Origin: Luscinia megarhynchos
Lineage: Eukaryota > Chordata > Aves > Passeriformes > Turdidae
Assembly (NCBI GenBank): GCA_034336665.1
Contig: CM067592.1
Span: forward strand, 38,257,889-38,321,888
Length of the DNA: 64,000 nucleotides
Direction of reading: 5' to 3'
Both the position numbers and the translations under genes were made by a program. The notes beneath the pieces were generated by a model, which was not told the origin of the DNA, did no database searches, and saw nothing but the letters and a program-made list of their open reading frames with translations. Position 1 is the first letter of the stretch. The number at the start of each line of letters is the position of its first letter. Positions 50,301 through 63,734 of this stretch are shown here, piece by piece.

Positions 50301-53300
50301 CAAAGCAGGATGAGTTCAGGTTAAGAAATTAATGGCTGGAAAGCTCAGAATAAATACAAAAAAAATGGAGACATTTCTTCCCTTGCTGTTTAGACTGTCC
50401 ATCTAATTCACTATTTTGATTTGTCATAGATTTGTCATTTACTACTGATGGAGTTTAGGAGATGTTTAGTCTTAGGAATTATAAAAGAAAATGTCATAGA
50501 GGTCATGGAAAGGTTAAAGTACACCTTTGTAAAAATAAGATTTCCAGACTTCTTCTACCTTTTACTTTACAAAATCAACCTATTTTTTTTTTACTTTTTT
50601 TTTTTTCTTCCTATCTATTTTTAATTGACATGCGTTTTATTACATTCCTCATTGCCTACATAACTGCAGCCACATCAAACTGTTACTTTCTGGACTAATG
50701 CAAGGTGATACTGCTAATCTTGGTTCGCCAAATTCTGTGTCACAAAATCTGAGATCCCGTGTGCCAGTTTACACTGTGGATGTTGGGTGTACGTGCGGCC
50801 AGTGCTTGCCTGCGTGTAGAGTTTGTGTGAAGAGCGTGTATGGCTGTGTGACAGAACTTCCCCTGACTGTGCCTGGTTACATGATACACGATTATGTGGC
50901 TACATGACTGGGGGTTTGTGCACCACAGAGTGCTGCTGGCTCCTAGCTCCAGTCGTGTTGTATGCTGGCTGCCATGCAGTCTTGAGGCTGTTGTTTAATT
51001 TCATCTTGGAATACAGAGTTGGTCAGTTGGAAGCTATGTCTGAAGGGTTTGATGGTGGTAGCAGAGGGGCTACAAGTTTCTGGATTGCATGTGGGCATCA
51101 CCTTTCATAATTTGCTATTCTTTTCTGGTTTCCCTTTGAATTCACTCCTTTCAGTGAAGAGAGGTGTTTTAAGGCGAGGCCAGGCTACTTCAAACTGCCT
51201 TTAATATAGCTGAAATATTTTTTATTCTCAGATAGAAAATGCCCTTTGAAATAGTGGTTAGAGGCAACAAAAAGTTATTGAGATTAGATGACCAAACGCG
51301 ATGCTTCAGAACTGTAGAATGTAGGACTGCATTTTTCAAAAAAAAGGGAAGAAGAAAGAAAGAGAGGTTTTCATTATTTTTGTAAATGTCAGTTTCCTCA
51401 GAATTCTGCAAAGTTATTTAAAACCATATTGTCATTGCAAATTCTAGAATGTAATTGTTTAGAGGTTTCATTTTATCCAGAGGTGCAATGTTTTTTGGTT
51501 ATGTTGCACTTGTGAAGAACATTGTGAAGGGAAAGTACATCATGAATTATCAGTTTCTCACTCAATTGTTCTAACCTTTACAATTTTTCCTAATCCTCTA
51601 GGTCTTTCAGAATTACTGTAAACCAAAAAAAATTAAAGAAAGTAACAAAGTACTTCCACTCTGTTATTATCTATTGTTCATCTCTACTATAATTTACCTA
51701 GAGAAAAATTGGGAATTTTGGTATTTTGTATGTAATGTTGTTTTGCTTAGTGGGAAGTAATTTGGGATTAATTACTGTATATCCAATTATATATATATAT
51801 ACAACTATTTATTTGGTTTTTTGACCATTAATGCATAGTGAGCACATGACTTTCACGAAGTTACTTTTTTTATTTTTCAATCTTTTCCCAGGCTTCAGTC
51901 AGTTTAACAAATGTTCTTGCATTAGCTTGTACTTCTCAGTATTAAGTTTTATTTGCAGTTGTGAAAATCTTGACAGCTTCAGATGCATGCTGTTAATAAT
52001 AAATGTTACTACAAAGTATTTGCTCAGCAGTCATACTTTCTTTAGTTATATTCATGTTTTTATATGCTCAAAGCATTATATAGATATTTGTAAAATGTCA
52101 TGGTCACAGAAAATATTATCTGATATTGCACACCATATACATAAATACATCAAAATATTTTGTTTTATTATTAAAAAATTACTGGGGCTATATATGCCTC
52201 TAGCAGCAATATGTAGCTAAACAAAGATAAGTAGCTTGGACCCAATCTGAAGGGAATTGAGTAGTAAAACATCTGTTTGTAAGCTACTTATATTGATATA
52301 GGGCATAGAAATAAAAGTGTAAAATGTATCTGAACTTATACTGTTTCAGTACCATGAAATCTGATTCTGCACAATTTATCTTCTGAACAGCTATGCTGGG
52401 ACAGGCCAGATGACTGATTTCGTTAGCCATTTTTTCCTTGCTGTTTAAGAGACACAGGGCAATATTTAGCAATCTAAGGAGCTTATGGAACAAGCCTTCA
52501 GCTGCGTTTGTGCCTGTATCTTCCTGAGGTACTCTGAGCCAGTGGAAGAGGTCTTGATATAATTTAGACCTAGCAACTTCCCAGATATACAAGAGCCTCT
52601 TGGTTACACTGAAGACCTGGCCAGATATATTCTATGCAGGCAGGTGTTCTTCTTTTTTCAAAGACCATTTCAGCAAATACTTCATTAGTATATAATGTGA
52701 AAAAACTAATCAGCCAATCAAATAACCAATGAAAAAAACCAAGGAAAAGATAATTTCCAGACTTTTCTGTAAAAAGCAGATGATGTTTGTAGGCTTGCTA
52801 TTTTATCATCTCTACCAAGTATTACATGGCTGAGTGGAATTACGAGACAGCTGCTCTCCAGAACACATCTCTGTAAATTTCACATTGGGGAAATCCTACC
52901 TCTAAAATGCATCTTGAAAGTCCAGCTTCATTGCACGTTTACTAAAGTATGTGTATGAATAAGTATTCATTTTATCTTTATGAGACACCTAATAAGAACA
53001 ACATAATACAATGGATGTCCTAAGGCTACTTGATCAGACAGGATGGAGTAGTGCAAAATAGCAATGAAGCACTAAGAACTGCAAGAATTCACAGCCTCAT
53101 GGTCTTAATTGCACCAACAAGTTCTTAGCCAGTAGTCAAATATCTATATCTATCACTGTAAACACAATATATGTGCCATTCTTTAGCTTTCTTGTCCAAG
53201 TCAGGAAATGACCTCTTGCATATCAGATTATTTTCAATTTGCTTTTACATGTCAAAGCAAGACATAAAAATTACTAGAAATACTGTTATAAAATAGGGAG

Positions 53301-53719
53301 AACCGAATCTTTTGGGAAGAGATATGTAAAAATTTATCCTGTTAGCTTTGTCGTTTCCTGAAAGAAAGTGTATAAAACCCATGTGTGTCCAGCAGCACTA
53401 TAAGAAAAGATGGAAGAGGAGGGAGAGAAAATTTGCTGTAATCCTGTCAAGCCACAAAACAGTCATCTACTGTGTTAAATTGTTGACAGTTGTATGTTTG
53501 CCTACCATCAGTGTCATACACATGTAGTCTGTAGAGTTAAATATAATGGAGTTTTTATAACGGATATTTTGCAGCAATATGCTGGACTATTTATGGTCCA
53601 ATTCTGGACCAGATATGTCACAGTGTGCAAAGTAGTTTTATCTCCACTGTGGATTTCACAAATCTGGGGATATTCTTCATGAAACACCTGCATCAAGAAA
53701 AGACAAATCCAGGTCCAAG

Positions 53720-54420
53720 TTGCAGGGTTCTCCTGCTGGTAGACAATTATTCACACTGCTGTATTTCTCAACACCACGCCTGGCGAGTAATGCCGGCCAT
53801 GGGTTTATGCACGAAATCACGAACGGGGTGGGACTGCTGTGGAATGCGTCTCGAGCTGCTTTATTATCATTTTTTCTTTCCTCCCAAGATGAGTCTCGTT
53901 ACATGGTTGGGACAGCGGGAAGATGCCAGCAGCCCATGTCCTCAGCAATGGCCACAGAATGTGATGTTGCAATGCACTTTGAAAGTTTTTTGACCAATCA
54001 CAAAAAAACCCATATTGACAGTAGTTCTATCCAACCTCTATAAGTTCATGTACCTTTGGTTAAAACAATACTTGCTTATTTCAAATACAATTCCTGCTTG
54101 TAAGCCTTAAAATACAATGCACAGAGCTCCATTACTAAGCTTAGACCTTCCTAATATCTTGCTAGATATCCTTTTCTGCAGCTTAGAAAGTTATTCTAGC
54201 CAAGCATTAATACACAGACCATTGCTCTGTTTGTCCTTGCTTCCTACATCTCATAGAACTTTTCTGCTGAAGTGCCTTATGCTTTTCACTCTGAGACCTG
54301 CTTTTTTGCAACTTTCCCAAGACCTCCTGATTTTAAGGATTCCCACAGCAAGAATCTTGTGCATGGCTGATTTCTGTCTGATATTTCATAAAAGTCTTTT
54401 TTGAAACTTATCAGGCCATC
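53720..54420 (-). mobile_element. Possible LTR or other retroelement block
   Basis: A block less AT-rich than its surroundings, with several CpGs (GCCTGGCGAGTAATGCCGGCC, GCACGAAATCACGAACGG, GCGTCTCGAGCTGC), then GCTTTATTATC, which may be a reversed poly-A signal, and a long pyrimidine-rich stretch. The layout suggests a minus-oriented ERVK-like LTR, but I cannot define its ends or match it confidently. Confidence 0.35.
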
Positions 54421-55989
54421 TCTGCTTGACATGGTGTAGAACACAGATTGTTGTTGTTCCCAGGCACAGCTAAACTAACTATTATTAAACTATTATTTCA
54501 CCCAGCTAAGGTGAAATAATTTCATCATCAATCACTAAAATGGGGTGATTGCCACAAATCAGAACTACAGAACCACATTCTTAGTTTCATTTTGATGATT
54601 TTCTCTCTCATTTTTCCTAATTATTTATTTTGTGTCTGTCAGTATTGTATAACAACTTTGTTCTCTTCTGCTGATATTATTTCTTCAAACATCCCTGATA
54701 ATCTTTTCCTTTGAAGTGAATGGTTACTATTTTATCAATATAAAACAAAATAGTCAATGTATTGTAATTCTTTATTTGAGCTGTCATCTTTGTTTATTAT
54801 ATATTTTTTAAGTTGCTACAGAATAAAATTTCCATAACTTTTGGATATTTTTCCCACACCCCATTTTGGAAAACAGTGATTTATTCTGGGTTTCAGAATG
54901 AGCTCAAATGAGCATACTCAGTTTTTTGAACCAGAAGGGTAACTTCACAGGGAGCATTGTGTTGTTGTGGCAAACCAGAATCGTTGTACATGCTTAAATC
55001 ATAATTAAGATGGAACTATCTGAATAGTATTTCTTCAATTACTATACACCTTGAAGCAGAAATGAAAACATTTTTGGCTTTGTCTCCTCTGTTGTGAGAG
55101 TAAATAATATTGGCAATCTCTTGGTGAAGAGGCAAATATATCCTTAAAGAGTCTTTTGAGACATTCAAAGACGCTTTGTCTCCAAACATGCTGGATAGGT
55201 CAGTTAATGTCCACATGCTACTGACATTGCTCTTCTTCCTCTTCTAATGGTTTTAATTCAAACATATGAAGAGTGCACTCCCAAAGTGAGCTACTGGGCC
55301 TATTTAAATTGATGAAAAATCTTTAACTGACTTTTGGTATAACCTAGTTTTCCCTTCTAATGTGTGTCCTTAATTTACAAGTTTTGGAAATTTGAGTATG
55401 AGATGACTTAATGATGGCAAAGCTCAGTAATAAATGCAGACTATGTCTAGCTGCAGCATCAAAGCTATGAAAATTTAACGTAAGTAATTAACATAAATTT
55501 ATTTTTTGAGACACAAGACTTGTTTTGGCTTTAGCCTAGGATATTGTTAATTGAGTACTTAATTACATACATGTGACTCTTCTGTTGGCTTGGAGCAACT
55601 CCTGTACTTAGACTTAAGCACAAAACCCACATTCTTAGAGATTTTGACTGTATGTCGACAGTCCTGCCCTTATTGTTATGTGATTCTTAACCACCTGTGA
55701 ATGATCAATACCTGATACTTTTATGGACATTGCATGTGTTGCATATATTGTGTATATTTTATGAATATTGAATTAAACTGATTTCTTCTTTTTTTTCTTT
55801 TTTTCCCCTTTTTTTTTTGTAGAGCTAATGAAAGATTTATGCATACAAAAAACCTGCTTTAACAATAAGCAAAGTACCTTTCCATGAACTTCTAATGCTA
55901 AAATTATCATAGCAGTATTAACTCTATTAGACACTAAATTTTAGTTATTTGGATGATGAAAGGGGACAATATTAAACTTCCAAAGGGTT

Positions 55990-57240
55990 TGGCGTAAGGA
56001 TTGCGGTGTCTGTTGGTGGATGAACTCTACAAAAGGTTTAGGATTTTAGCATTGAAAAGTCAAAATTATGCCATCATTGTGAATGGTATCTTTCACTTAC
56101 ATTTCTTATGTAAAGCTTACCAAAACACCACAATCCAATCAGCGAGAAATGCTTCTGCCCTAATTAAGGTGCAAACAGCACCATATACTGAAGGCAACAA
56201 CACAGATGTTATTTAACCATCAATGTGAGGTAGAAAGAAAGAAACAGAAAAGGCAGAGGGGAGAGAGAGATATAAAGTAGAAGATATTTTCCTCCACTGA
56301 ATCCAGTAGTGGTCCATGGGTCCTTAATCACCCTGGGCTTCTTGGTGGTGGTGCTCCTAAGGCCTTTCAGAACCCTTCACTATTTATACATTTTAGCAAA
56401 CAAAGGAATTAATGCTCATTGTTCTCTTATTCTGTTTGTCACGAGATTATCTCACTTCTAATGATAATAAGTTCACACCCTTAGTTTTTCTCTTCTTTTG
56501 AGTTGGTGGGTTTCTTGGGTTGGTGCGCTGTGAGTCAGCGCTGTGATCCTGCCCTGCAGGAATTACCTTTTACCCAGATGGAGATGATTTCAGCACAGTT
56601 GCAGAGTTGGCTTTCCTTCAGGCCCATAAATTCTGCATACTTTTTGGTCATTATCAGTGATAGATTCTTCTCTCCAAGCTTTGTTAACCTCCACCATGAG
56701 ATAACACTCCTATCTCAAGCTCCTGGTGTGGTGGCTAAATTTACTGTCCAAGTTGTAGGATCCACAGAAGTCTCCTCAGAGGGGTTTTAGTGATTGTGAA
56801 TGCTATCCATACATAGCTTGGGATGAGCTTTGTTTGACTGGTGATAAGCATATGAGCAGTGGCTTCTTTACACATGTACCAGAGTGTGATGTTTTTTCTT
56901 GATGCATTGTCCAGGATGTACTACTGAGATCTCACCTCCACCAGGCCTGGAATTAGTGCCATGCTGCCACCCCATTATGTGCTTACATCTTTCATCTCAT
57001 GGCAAAGTCCTTTTCCTTAACCCCAGCCTCAACAGAGTTTGAGACAGACAACTGTGTTGTTTAAGGCATTGCACAAGATACAACCCAATGAAGTGCTGTT
57101 TGATATCATGTGGTTTTGGGCTTCAGGAGGTTTTTTCACAAAACACATGAAATTAGTATTCTAAGCCATTGGCTTGGCTGTTAAATACCTTTGCCTTGCC
57201 AAGTTTAAGGGTCCAGTTCAGGAGTCTGATGGTGAATTGG
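55990..57240. mobile_element. Possible decayed LTR-type sequence
   Basis: Composition and phrases such as CAACCCAATGAAGTGCTG-like text, AGTCAGCGCTGTGATCCTGC, and a purine-rich GGGGAGAGAGAGATATAAAG tract differ from the surrounding intron, as seen for old LTR elements. There is no confirmed family match or ends. Confidence 0.25.
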
Positions 57241-59514
57241 GCTATAAATATGCAACTATATCTTCATGAAAGGTATCTTCTGCCTCTAAAGATTCTTTTA
57301 CTTAGTTTCTGTAATTGATGCTTTTATCCATGAATGTCAGTGAGATTATAGAAGAGGTTACACTTACAGCTCAATGAAAGAAAAGATAGGCACTTGGTTT
57401 GAAGTCATGATATCTAAGTGGACAACTATGAAGTTTGCTCCTAGGGTGGTTCTTTTTCATGTATATCCTACTGTGTTCAGCAGGTTAATAATGAGTGTCA
57501 ATCTATGGGAAACAGTATGTGTGATATCCTATACTACTGAAGTGGTAAAAGTTTACTCTGACTTCACATCTGAAATTTCTGGGCAAAAATGCATTTGTAA
57601 TGCATGGATATACATTTCTAGGTTAATCCTCTACATGTCTTATGTATTGACTTTGATGGGTTTCAGTTTCTGTTATTTACATATCAATGAAAAATATGGT
57701 ATTTAACACAGCATTACACCTTTTAATGTGTTGATGCTGAGCAATAGGCAATTCATGGTAAATAAGCATGCAACCTATGCCCAAATCCCTTTCACAGCAA
57801 AAAAGCAGAAGAAAAAAAAACCACAGCCATTAATAAAATAATAATTCCTTCCCAGACATGTTGTCCTTTTTTTTCAACTGAGGGTTTAACTGCCAGAGAG
57901 GAAAAGAAGTAGTGGGCCTCTACAATGTTATCTGGATTAATTCTAGGAACAAAATTATGAAGATATGGTGCATCTTGTCAAAGAAAAATGACAAGAATGA
58001 TTAAACATAAGTGCCACAATAAGTCTGTCCAGGTAGCTAGACTATTAAATATGGCTATATTAAAATGGAACTTGCATGATGCCTATATAGTGATTGATTC
58101 GAAGTCGTGTCATAAGGAAAAATAGTAAAAATCAACATCAAGCAAAAATGAATGATAACTTAAAAATTATATGAGAACCATGCTTGTTTGAAAATGAAAT
58201 GTTATAAAAGGCGCAAAAATCCATCAGTCCTTTAAGAAGAAATAAAATATAGAGTGTTTTCTTTAGAAAATATAATATGCAGCTGCCATAATTTCTAATG
58301 CATCATCTATCACAGGCATTTTTTTGTAACATATCATGAAGATATCAAATTAAAAACTCCATTACATTTCAACATACTGTAGAAAACGGACAGCTTTGTT
58401 AGATATTACCTTAAAAGCACACATACTGGGGGCTTGCACCATACACAATATAACCACGGCTCCAATGTTCTGTAGCATGCTGAACCAAAATTTGTATTGA
58501 TAGATTAGATATGTTTTGTTCGGACATTTTTATGGGAAACTCCTGAAAATGTTTATTTTAATCTAAATATTAAAGTATTAAACTGATCTATATACCATAC
58601 TATTTGAAAAATGCAAGAAAGAGCTATATTTCTTAAAAAGGTAATACTGCTATATTAGATTGCTTGTAATATTTAATTCAATAAAGCACTTTCTGGGAAG
58701 ACTAGTTGAATAAATATAAATTTACCATCTAATCTTAGTGTTACCAAGTTGTTTCAGTGTGACAGGTGACTGATTGCAAAAGCAAAGTGTTTAGGAACTT
58801 AAGTGAATAGTAAAGAAAGTGTATTTTAACATATATCTGCTATTTTGTATTTAGAGGATAGATCTGTTCTTTTCTGGGGATGGTTTGAGAATATTTTTGG
58901 TGGCATTTAAGCCCGTGAGATCTTGCAGAGTTTTTGGGAGGAGAATTTGTTGAAATGCATGTATCAGAGTTTTAGCAAGTTATTCTGAGTTTAGAGAAAC
59001 TTTAAATGTTTGCTTGGGATTTGAAATTGTGATGGTAATTTGAAACTACAAAGTTATTGCAGTATAAAGATAGTTCCAGCTATTTTCTATACTGTCTTGT
59101 GGCTACAATCTAGAAGACTAGCTGTGCTTTTGTTGTTGGATGAGAGATTCTGTTTTTCTGGAAAAAAGATACAGTATCTGAAAAATTTACAGAATATGAC
59201 TGAATTTTCATTGCTTTTATTCAGTCCCCAAAATGATAAAATGGTTGGAAAGTAAAACGTGTCACAATAAAATGTGTTTACCTGCTCTGAATCTGTAATG
59301 GGACATATCCATGGTGATGGCTCACCAGGACTATTTTCAGACAGTGGGGGGAGGTTTTGAAATTATACTTTGACTTCAGGAACTCTGGGCCTCTCTTATG
59401 TTTTTGAAAGATAAACTTCATTGTGTAGTACTTTGTAATAGGATAGCTTCAGTAAATCTCCCTGAAAATGTTTTTCAAGATATGAGATTTTGCAGCTTGT
59501 GAAGTAATAACTAG

Positions 59515-59660
59515 AAAAAAAAGTAACAGCAGGCAAATAAAACTCACAAAACCCCAAACGAAACTAGAAATGCACATCCCACCAAAACAAAAACCCAAAA
59601 CCAAAAAAGAAACCCACCCAAAAATCCAAAAACCCCAAACCTAAAAACCTCACAAAAAGC
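59515..59660. repeat. A/C-only-rich (AAAACCCC-like) tract
   Basis: About 145 nt with very few G or T, made of AAAACCC-like irregular units. Confidence 0.85.
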
Positions 59661-60854
59661 CATCATCAAAAAGTTTCTAAAGAAATTAGCTCTGTCACAT
59701 CACCATGCTGTGAATGTGAGGATTTTAAACAGCAAGGGTTAAATTAAGGTGAAAGTCTGGCAGTATTGCAATCAAAAGGAGCTTGGATAGATAATATAAA
59801 AAAACTCCAGGTCTTAATTCTTAATAATTAAAAATAATTGTCAAGGATTCAGAATGTATTTTATTACTTTATAATTTTTTAATATTTTATCCTTCACATG
59901 TGTTCTGCTCACCTTGGAAGTGGAAAATGTGTTTGATTTGAGATTATTTTTCTATATTCTAAGATATCTTCATCAAAGCCCACAGAAATTTTTTTGTTAC
60001 ATTTTTTCTATATCATGATCTGTAAAATGTGATAGTGATGGTGACTGATGATTAGAATCTCAGAAATAAAATTTTGATTCTAAAATACTTTTTCCATTAA
60101 CATTTATACTTCTTTGCTAGCTGCATGGTTGTATGAACACTGGTAGAGTGTGTAATTGATTCACTACACAGAGAGCTCTATTCAACACATTAATTCCTTT
60201 AAAAGGTATATATTTTACATTTGTACTTAATCTTCATTGCATTTAGTATTACTTTAAAATATAATTCCTTTGAAAATTATTCCAATAAAAATATCTAGTA
60301 TACTTTATTTTAGATTTACTTTGCAGTATGGAAGATGTGTTTTTAGAGATCTTTGAACAATTTTGGACCAAATTATCTGTTGTCTTAAATTGATAGTTTC
60401 ATTTTCTTATTGTATCCTAGTATTACACTCTCAGTGCACAGTAGAGTTATAGTGAAGAGAATCTTTCTAATTTTGATAGGAGTTATCAAATCTCTGATTT
60501 TGAGAATGGTAACCTGGTATCTATTAGTTATAAAAATTATCTTTTGTTACCTCAGAACCAACTAATTTTCTGGTTCCAGACTTGTCATCTAAACCTGTAG
60601 GTTTTTAAAGAATAAAAATTTCATTCAATCTCCTGATGTTGTTAGAAAGGTGATGAACAATTTGGGAGATAGGTATTTCTGAATTACTTTTTTTATAAAA
60701 TGATAACTAAAAGACAAGGCTGGGAAAAGGTTGCGTAAAAAATAATGAATTCTTATCTTTCTAAGTGCTTTTAGAGGAATGAAAATGGTTGATGAATGAA
60801 ATGTCTTCTTGTATTTGCAAAAAGTAACTAAAATAAAGCACTACTTCTTTCTAG

Positions 60855-61000
60855 CTAAGTAACCTGAAACAACTCACATTTATGGATGTGTCAGCAAACA
60901 AGTTCCATTCTATTCCAATTTGTGTGCTCCGGATGTCTAATTTGCAGTGGTTGGATATTAGCAGCAACAGCCTGAAAGATCTCCCAGAAGACATAGACAG
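60855..61000 (+). CDS. LRRC2: LRRC2 fifth coding exon (LRRs)
   Basis: The acceptor is CTTTCTAG (AG at 60853-60854) and the donor is GTAGTT at 61001, weaker than the other donors because it departs from GTRAGT at position +4. It encodes residues 211-258 plus two bases of 259. It contains one LRR around [18 protein letters not shown] and one around [18 protein letters not shown], both matching the LRRC2 order (the [16 protein letters not shown] block is highly conserved). Frame is continuous with exons on both sides. Confidence 0.96.
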
Positions 61001-63114
61001 GTAGTTTATGTTTTAATTCAATGACAGGTATAGGAATTCTTAAATGAATTTAGGAAGTAACAAGCTTCCAAGGGATACTGTTGATGGAAAGTCACATTTG
61101 GAAATGTATCAGGTATTTTTGCATGCAAATATTTTGTTATTTTTGATGGACTGGGTCTGAGAACAAAAACTAAGTTTACTAGCTCATTGATGGCAGTCAG
61201 TTAACAAAATATGTTTTTTGCTGCTTTCATAATAATTTGTCATTATATTTAGACATGTTTTTTTGGGAAGTTCAAGAACTCTGCCCGAGTTCCAGCAAAG
61301 GGGACTCACCACATGGAAGTGGCAACATTAACTGTGTGGAGGGTGGATGGGGAGGAGGAAAAGGTGAACTAAAGCCTATTTAAGTTACTCAAAGAGCCTG
61401 AAAAACTTTGTTAATAAAGAAGAAAAATACTGGTAAGACTCAAAATATTGGTAAGACCCCACTGACAATTTTCCCTTCTACTCTGAGGTATATCTGAATA
61501 TGTGCACATATACTTACTCTCCCAGTTTAGATAACCACTTTGAATTAGTTTTTTAAAAAGTCATGCTGATCTTTTTAATGGGACTTGCTAGCCTGAGAAA
61601 GCACTTTTCTTATCCCTGAGCTTATCTATTCACTCTAGAGTGCTGCAGTGACTTGGTTTACAAAACTTGACCTAGCCTTCAGTGAAAAATCCCAAACATA
61701 TTAACTAAATTTTATAAAAAAAATATTCAGGATTATTTATTTATCTGAGAATAGAAATCCCTGAGGCAGAAAAAACTTAACAGAAAATTCATTCACTCCT
61801 AACTTTTGCAAGGCCTTTTTTGCTGGGCAAAAAGACTTTTCTGGGACATTTTATAACCACAGATTATTCTGACAGCAGAGCTGGTCTTAACTTGTGCTAG
61901 TAATTCACAACAAACAACATAAGCTTGTCATTTTTTTCTGGGCATCTGACCAGAGATTTAATTAACTTCAAAGTGTTTCTAAGAGGGCATTCTTATTTTA
62001 GGTAAGGATACCCTCTCAACTTAAAGAACTTTTTTCCCTGTAACCTATACTCCTTTATTATCAAATTATTCCCTTTCTACATTTAATCTTCTCCATTTTG
62101 TACTGAGTTGCTAGATTTGATGTTAGAATATCATAATCAGACTCCCAAAAAAAGGTTTGCTTTGTTTCAATTTGGGTTTGTGTGCTTACAGAGGCCTAAA
62201 AAAAATGTCAGGATATCCCCACATCAGTAAATGTACACTCTCATTCAGACTCATTATTTCAATGCCTGTGGTGTCAAGGAACCTCAGTGAATTAACATTG
62301 TCTGTAATACCATTACAATAGTCTATGATTATTAAGGATGTGTTGATAGTAATCTGAAGTCTTACTTAATATTTGTACCTGAATTCAAACAAACCACATG
62401 GGCCTGATCAGCATAGCCTTCCAACAGTGTTTTAGGAATGGACCCTTCCAGTTAAATAAGACAAATTTGTTTCATCAATTTACTATATTTTTTGTCTTTT
62501 ACCTAAGGAATATAGGCAAAGACACGAATTTCTATTGCATTAGGAAAAGCCAGGGGAAATAAAAGTTCCTCCACAAAACACTGTCATTAAATTGATTTCA
62601 TTGGGACAACTTGCAAGATCTTTTTGATGAGGAGCTGGTCTTTCTCTTGCTCCCCACAGTATTAATTACTAGTGAAAAACAATACATGGAGATGCACTGC
62701 CTACCACAGACAAACCTAATTCATAGAAACCAGCATATGGACAAAGGTGTGAGCTGGTGGCCTCTATTTTTCATTAGTTGCAGGATGCACATGGTGAGGC
62801 TTTATATCATGTTCTGTCAGCATTTTCTGTATGAAAGCACAGTAAATTTTCTAACCTTTTATCTTGAGCATGCTTCTGATTACTTGTCAGAGGTATGCTA
62901 TTACTACTGTAATGCTGAAACAGTACTGGAGATTTCCATTAAAGTTGATGAAACTTCATGAAAGTAGTGTTTGAGTGACTTTTTTAAGAAGACAAAGATG
63001 TTGCATGCGATTGCTCCTATTATACACAGGATTAAGTCAGTATTATTATCTTGGATAGATGTTCCTGTCTGAAATAAATATTTTACATCATCTCTGTCTC
63101 TGACATCTTTACAG
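61001..63114 (+). other. LRRC2 intron between coding exons 5 and 6
   Basis: The shortest intron (about 2.1 kb), AT-rich and free of any repeat I can recognise. An open stretch of 116 codons at 62611-62961 has no conserved motif and no convincing splice sites. Confidence 0.85.
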
Positions 63115-63270
63115 GTTAGACGAATTGCAGACACTTCTCCTACAGAAAAACAAGTTGACTTATCTTCCACGAGCTCTTGTCAATATGCCAAAGCTCAGTT
63201 TGCTAGTTGTCAGTGGTGATGACCTGGTTGAGATACCCACAGCCATCTGTGAATCAACCACAGGTTTAAA
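63115..63270 (+). CDS. LRRC2: LRRC2 sixth coding exon (LRRs); gene continues off the window
   Basis: The acceptor is CTTTACAG (AG at 63113-63114) and the donor is GTAAG at 63271. It encodes the rest of codon 259 to residue 310 plus two bases. It contains an LRR around [18 protein letters not shown] and another around [19 protein letters not shown]. The LLVVSGD block is an LRRC2 signature. The C-terminal exon or exons that should follow (the remaining LRR and an acidic and charged tail, about 60 residues) were not found before base 64000, so they are inferred to lie beyond the edge. Confidence 0.95.
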
Positions 63271-63734
63271 GTAAGTAAAAGCGAGAGAGAAAGGGAAATA
63301 CTCTTAAGAAGATAAAGTAAGATACACTCAGGAGAAATGTTTCCACCAGCATCAGTTTCCACAAATTCTGATCCAATTTTTATCAGAGTGGTAAAGGAGA
63401 CACTGCATCTAAATGTCTAAACTGCTATTTCTGGGTAGACTGGGTCGTAGTAGCTCCAACTCTGGAGCTGCAAAACCATGTTTCAGAGTGGGACCAGAAG
63501 CCTGGAAGCTAACTGCTGATAAGCTCAGTGCTGACAAAAGCATCTTACTGGAAAGGGAAACATGGCTAGTAAAATGTTAAATGAGGCCACATGCATTTCT
63601 TTGCTGTGAAACACCACGTTACTTCTGCATGCAAGACAAAACTAAAAGACCTTTTAGTCTGTAATTACAGAGATATTGCATTCCTGCAGGCAATGTTCAC
63701 GTTTTGTTGTGGAACCATTTCAGACTCTACACTG

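Larger units (their letters stand above)
40021..60854 (+). other. LRRC2 intron between coding exons 4 and 5
   Basis: The longest intron seen, about 20.8 kb. It contains an LTR-like block at 42180-42690, an AGC/CAA-rich tandem at 44335-44435, the nested CR1/LTR/microsatellite stack at 45598-47860, LTR-like regions at about 53720-54420 and 55990-57240, and an A/C-rich tract at 59515-59660. The stretches 40021-42179, 47861-53719 and 57241-59514 appear to be AT-rich single-copy intron with no gene recognised. Confidence 0.85.
760..63270 (+). other. LRRC2: LRRC2 gene body (partial: lacks 5' exon and 3' terminal exon)
   Basis: Six exons joined by GT-AG introns give one uninterrupted frame of 932 nt. 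Segment lengths are 125, 211, 157, 137, 146 and 156 nt, with junction phases 2, 0, 1, 0, 2, 2, each checked by hand. The product matches the order and sequence of vertebrate LRRC2 as I know it (human protein about 371 residues): MGH start, an EW-N-x-x-x-EC-RKKGIP segment, an [16 protein letters not shown] segment, then tandem leucine-rich repeats. LRRC2 is a poorly characterised intracellular LRR protein, enriched in heart and skeletal muscle and linked in the literature to mitochondria; no enzyme domain is known. The window covers residues 1 to about 310. Intron lengths are about 11.1, 13.7, 13.7, 20.8 and 2.1 kb. The promoter is not in the window. Confidence 0.95.

Noticed and set aside
55787..55830. 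Strong splice-acceptor-like pyrimidine tract and TAG between LRRC2 coding exons 4 and 5
   Set aside because: In the required phase 0 the sequence after it reads Ser-stop (AGC TAA), and exons 4 and 5 already join perfectly in frame.
62611..62961. Open frame of 116 codons in the last intron
   Set aside because: No motif or credible splice sites; chance open frame.
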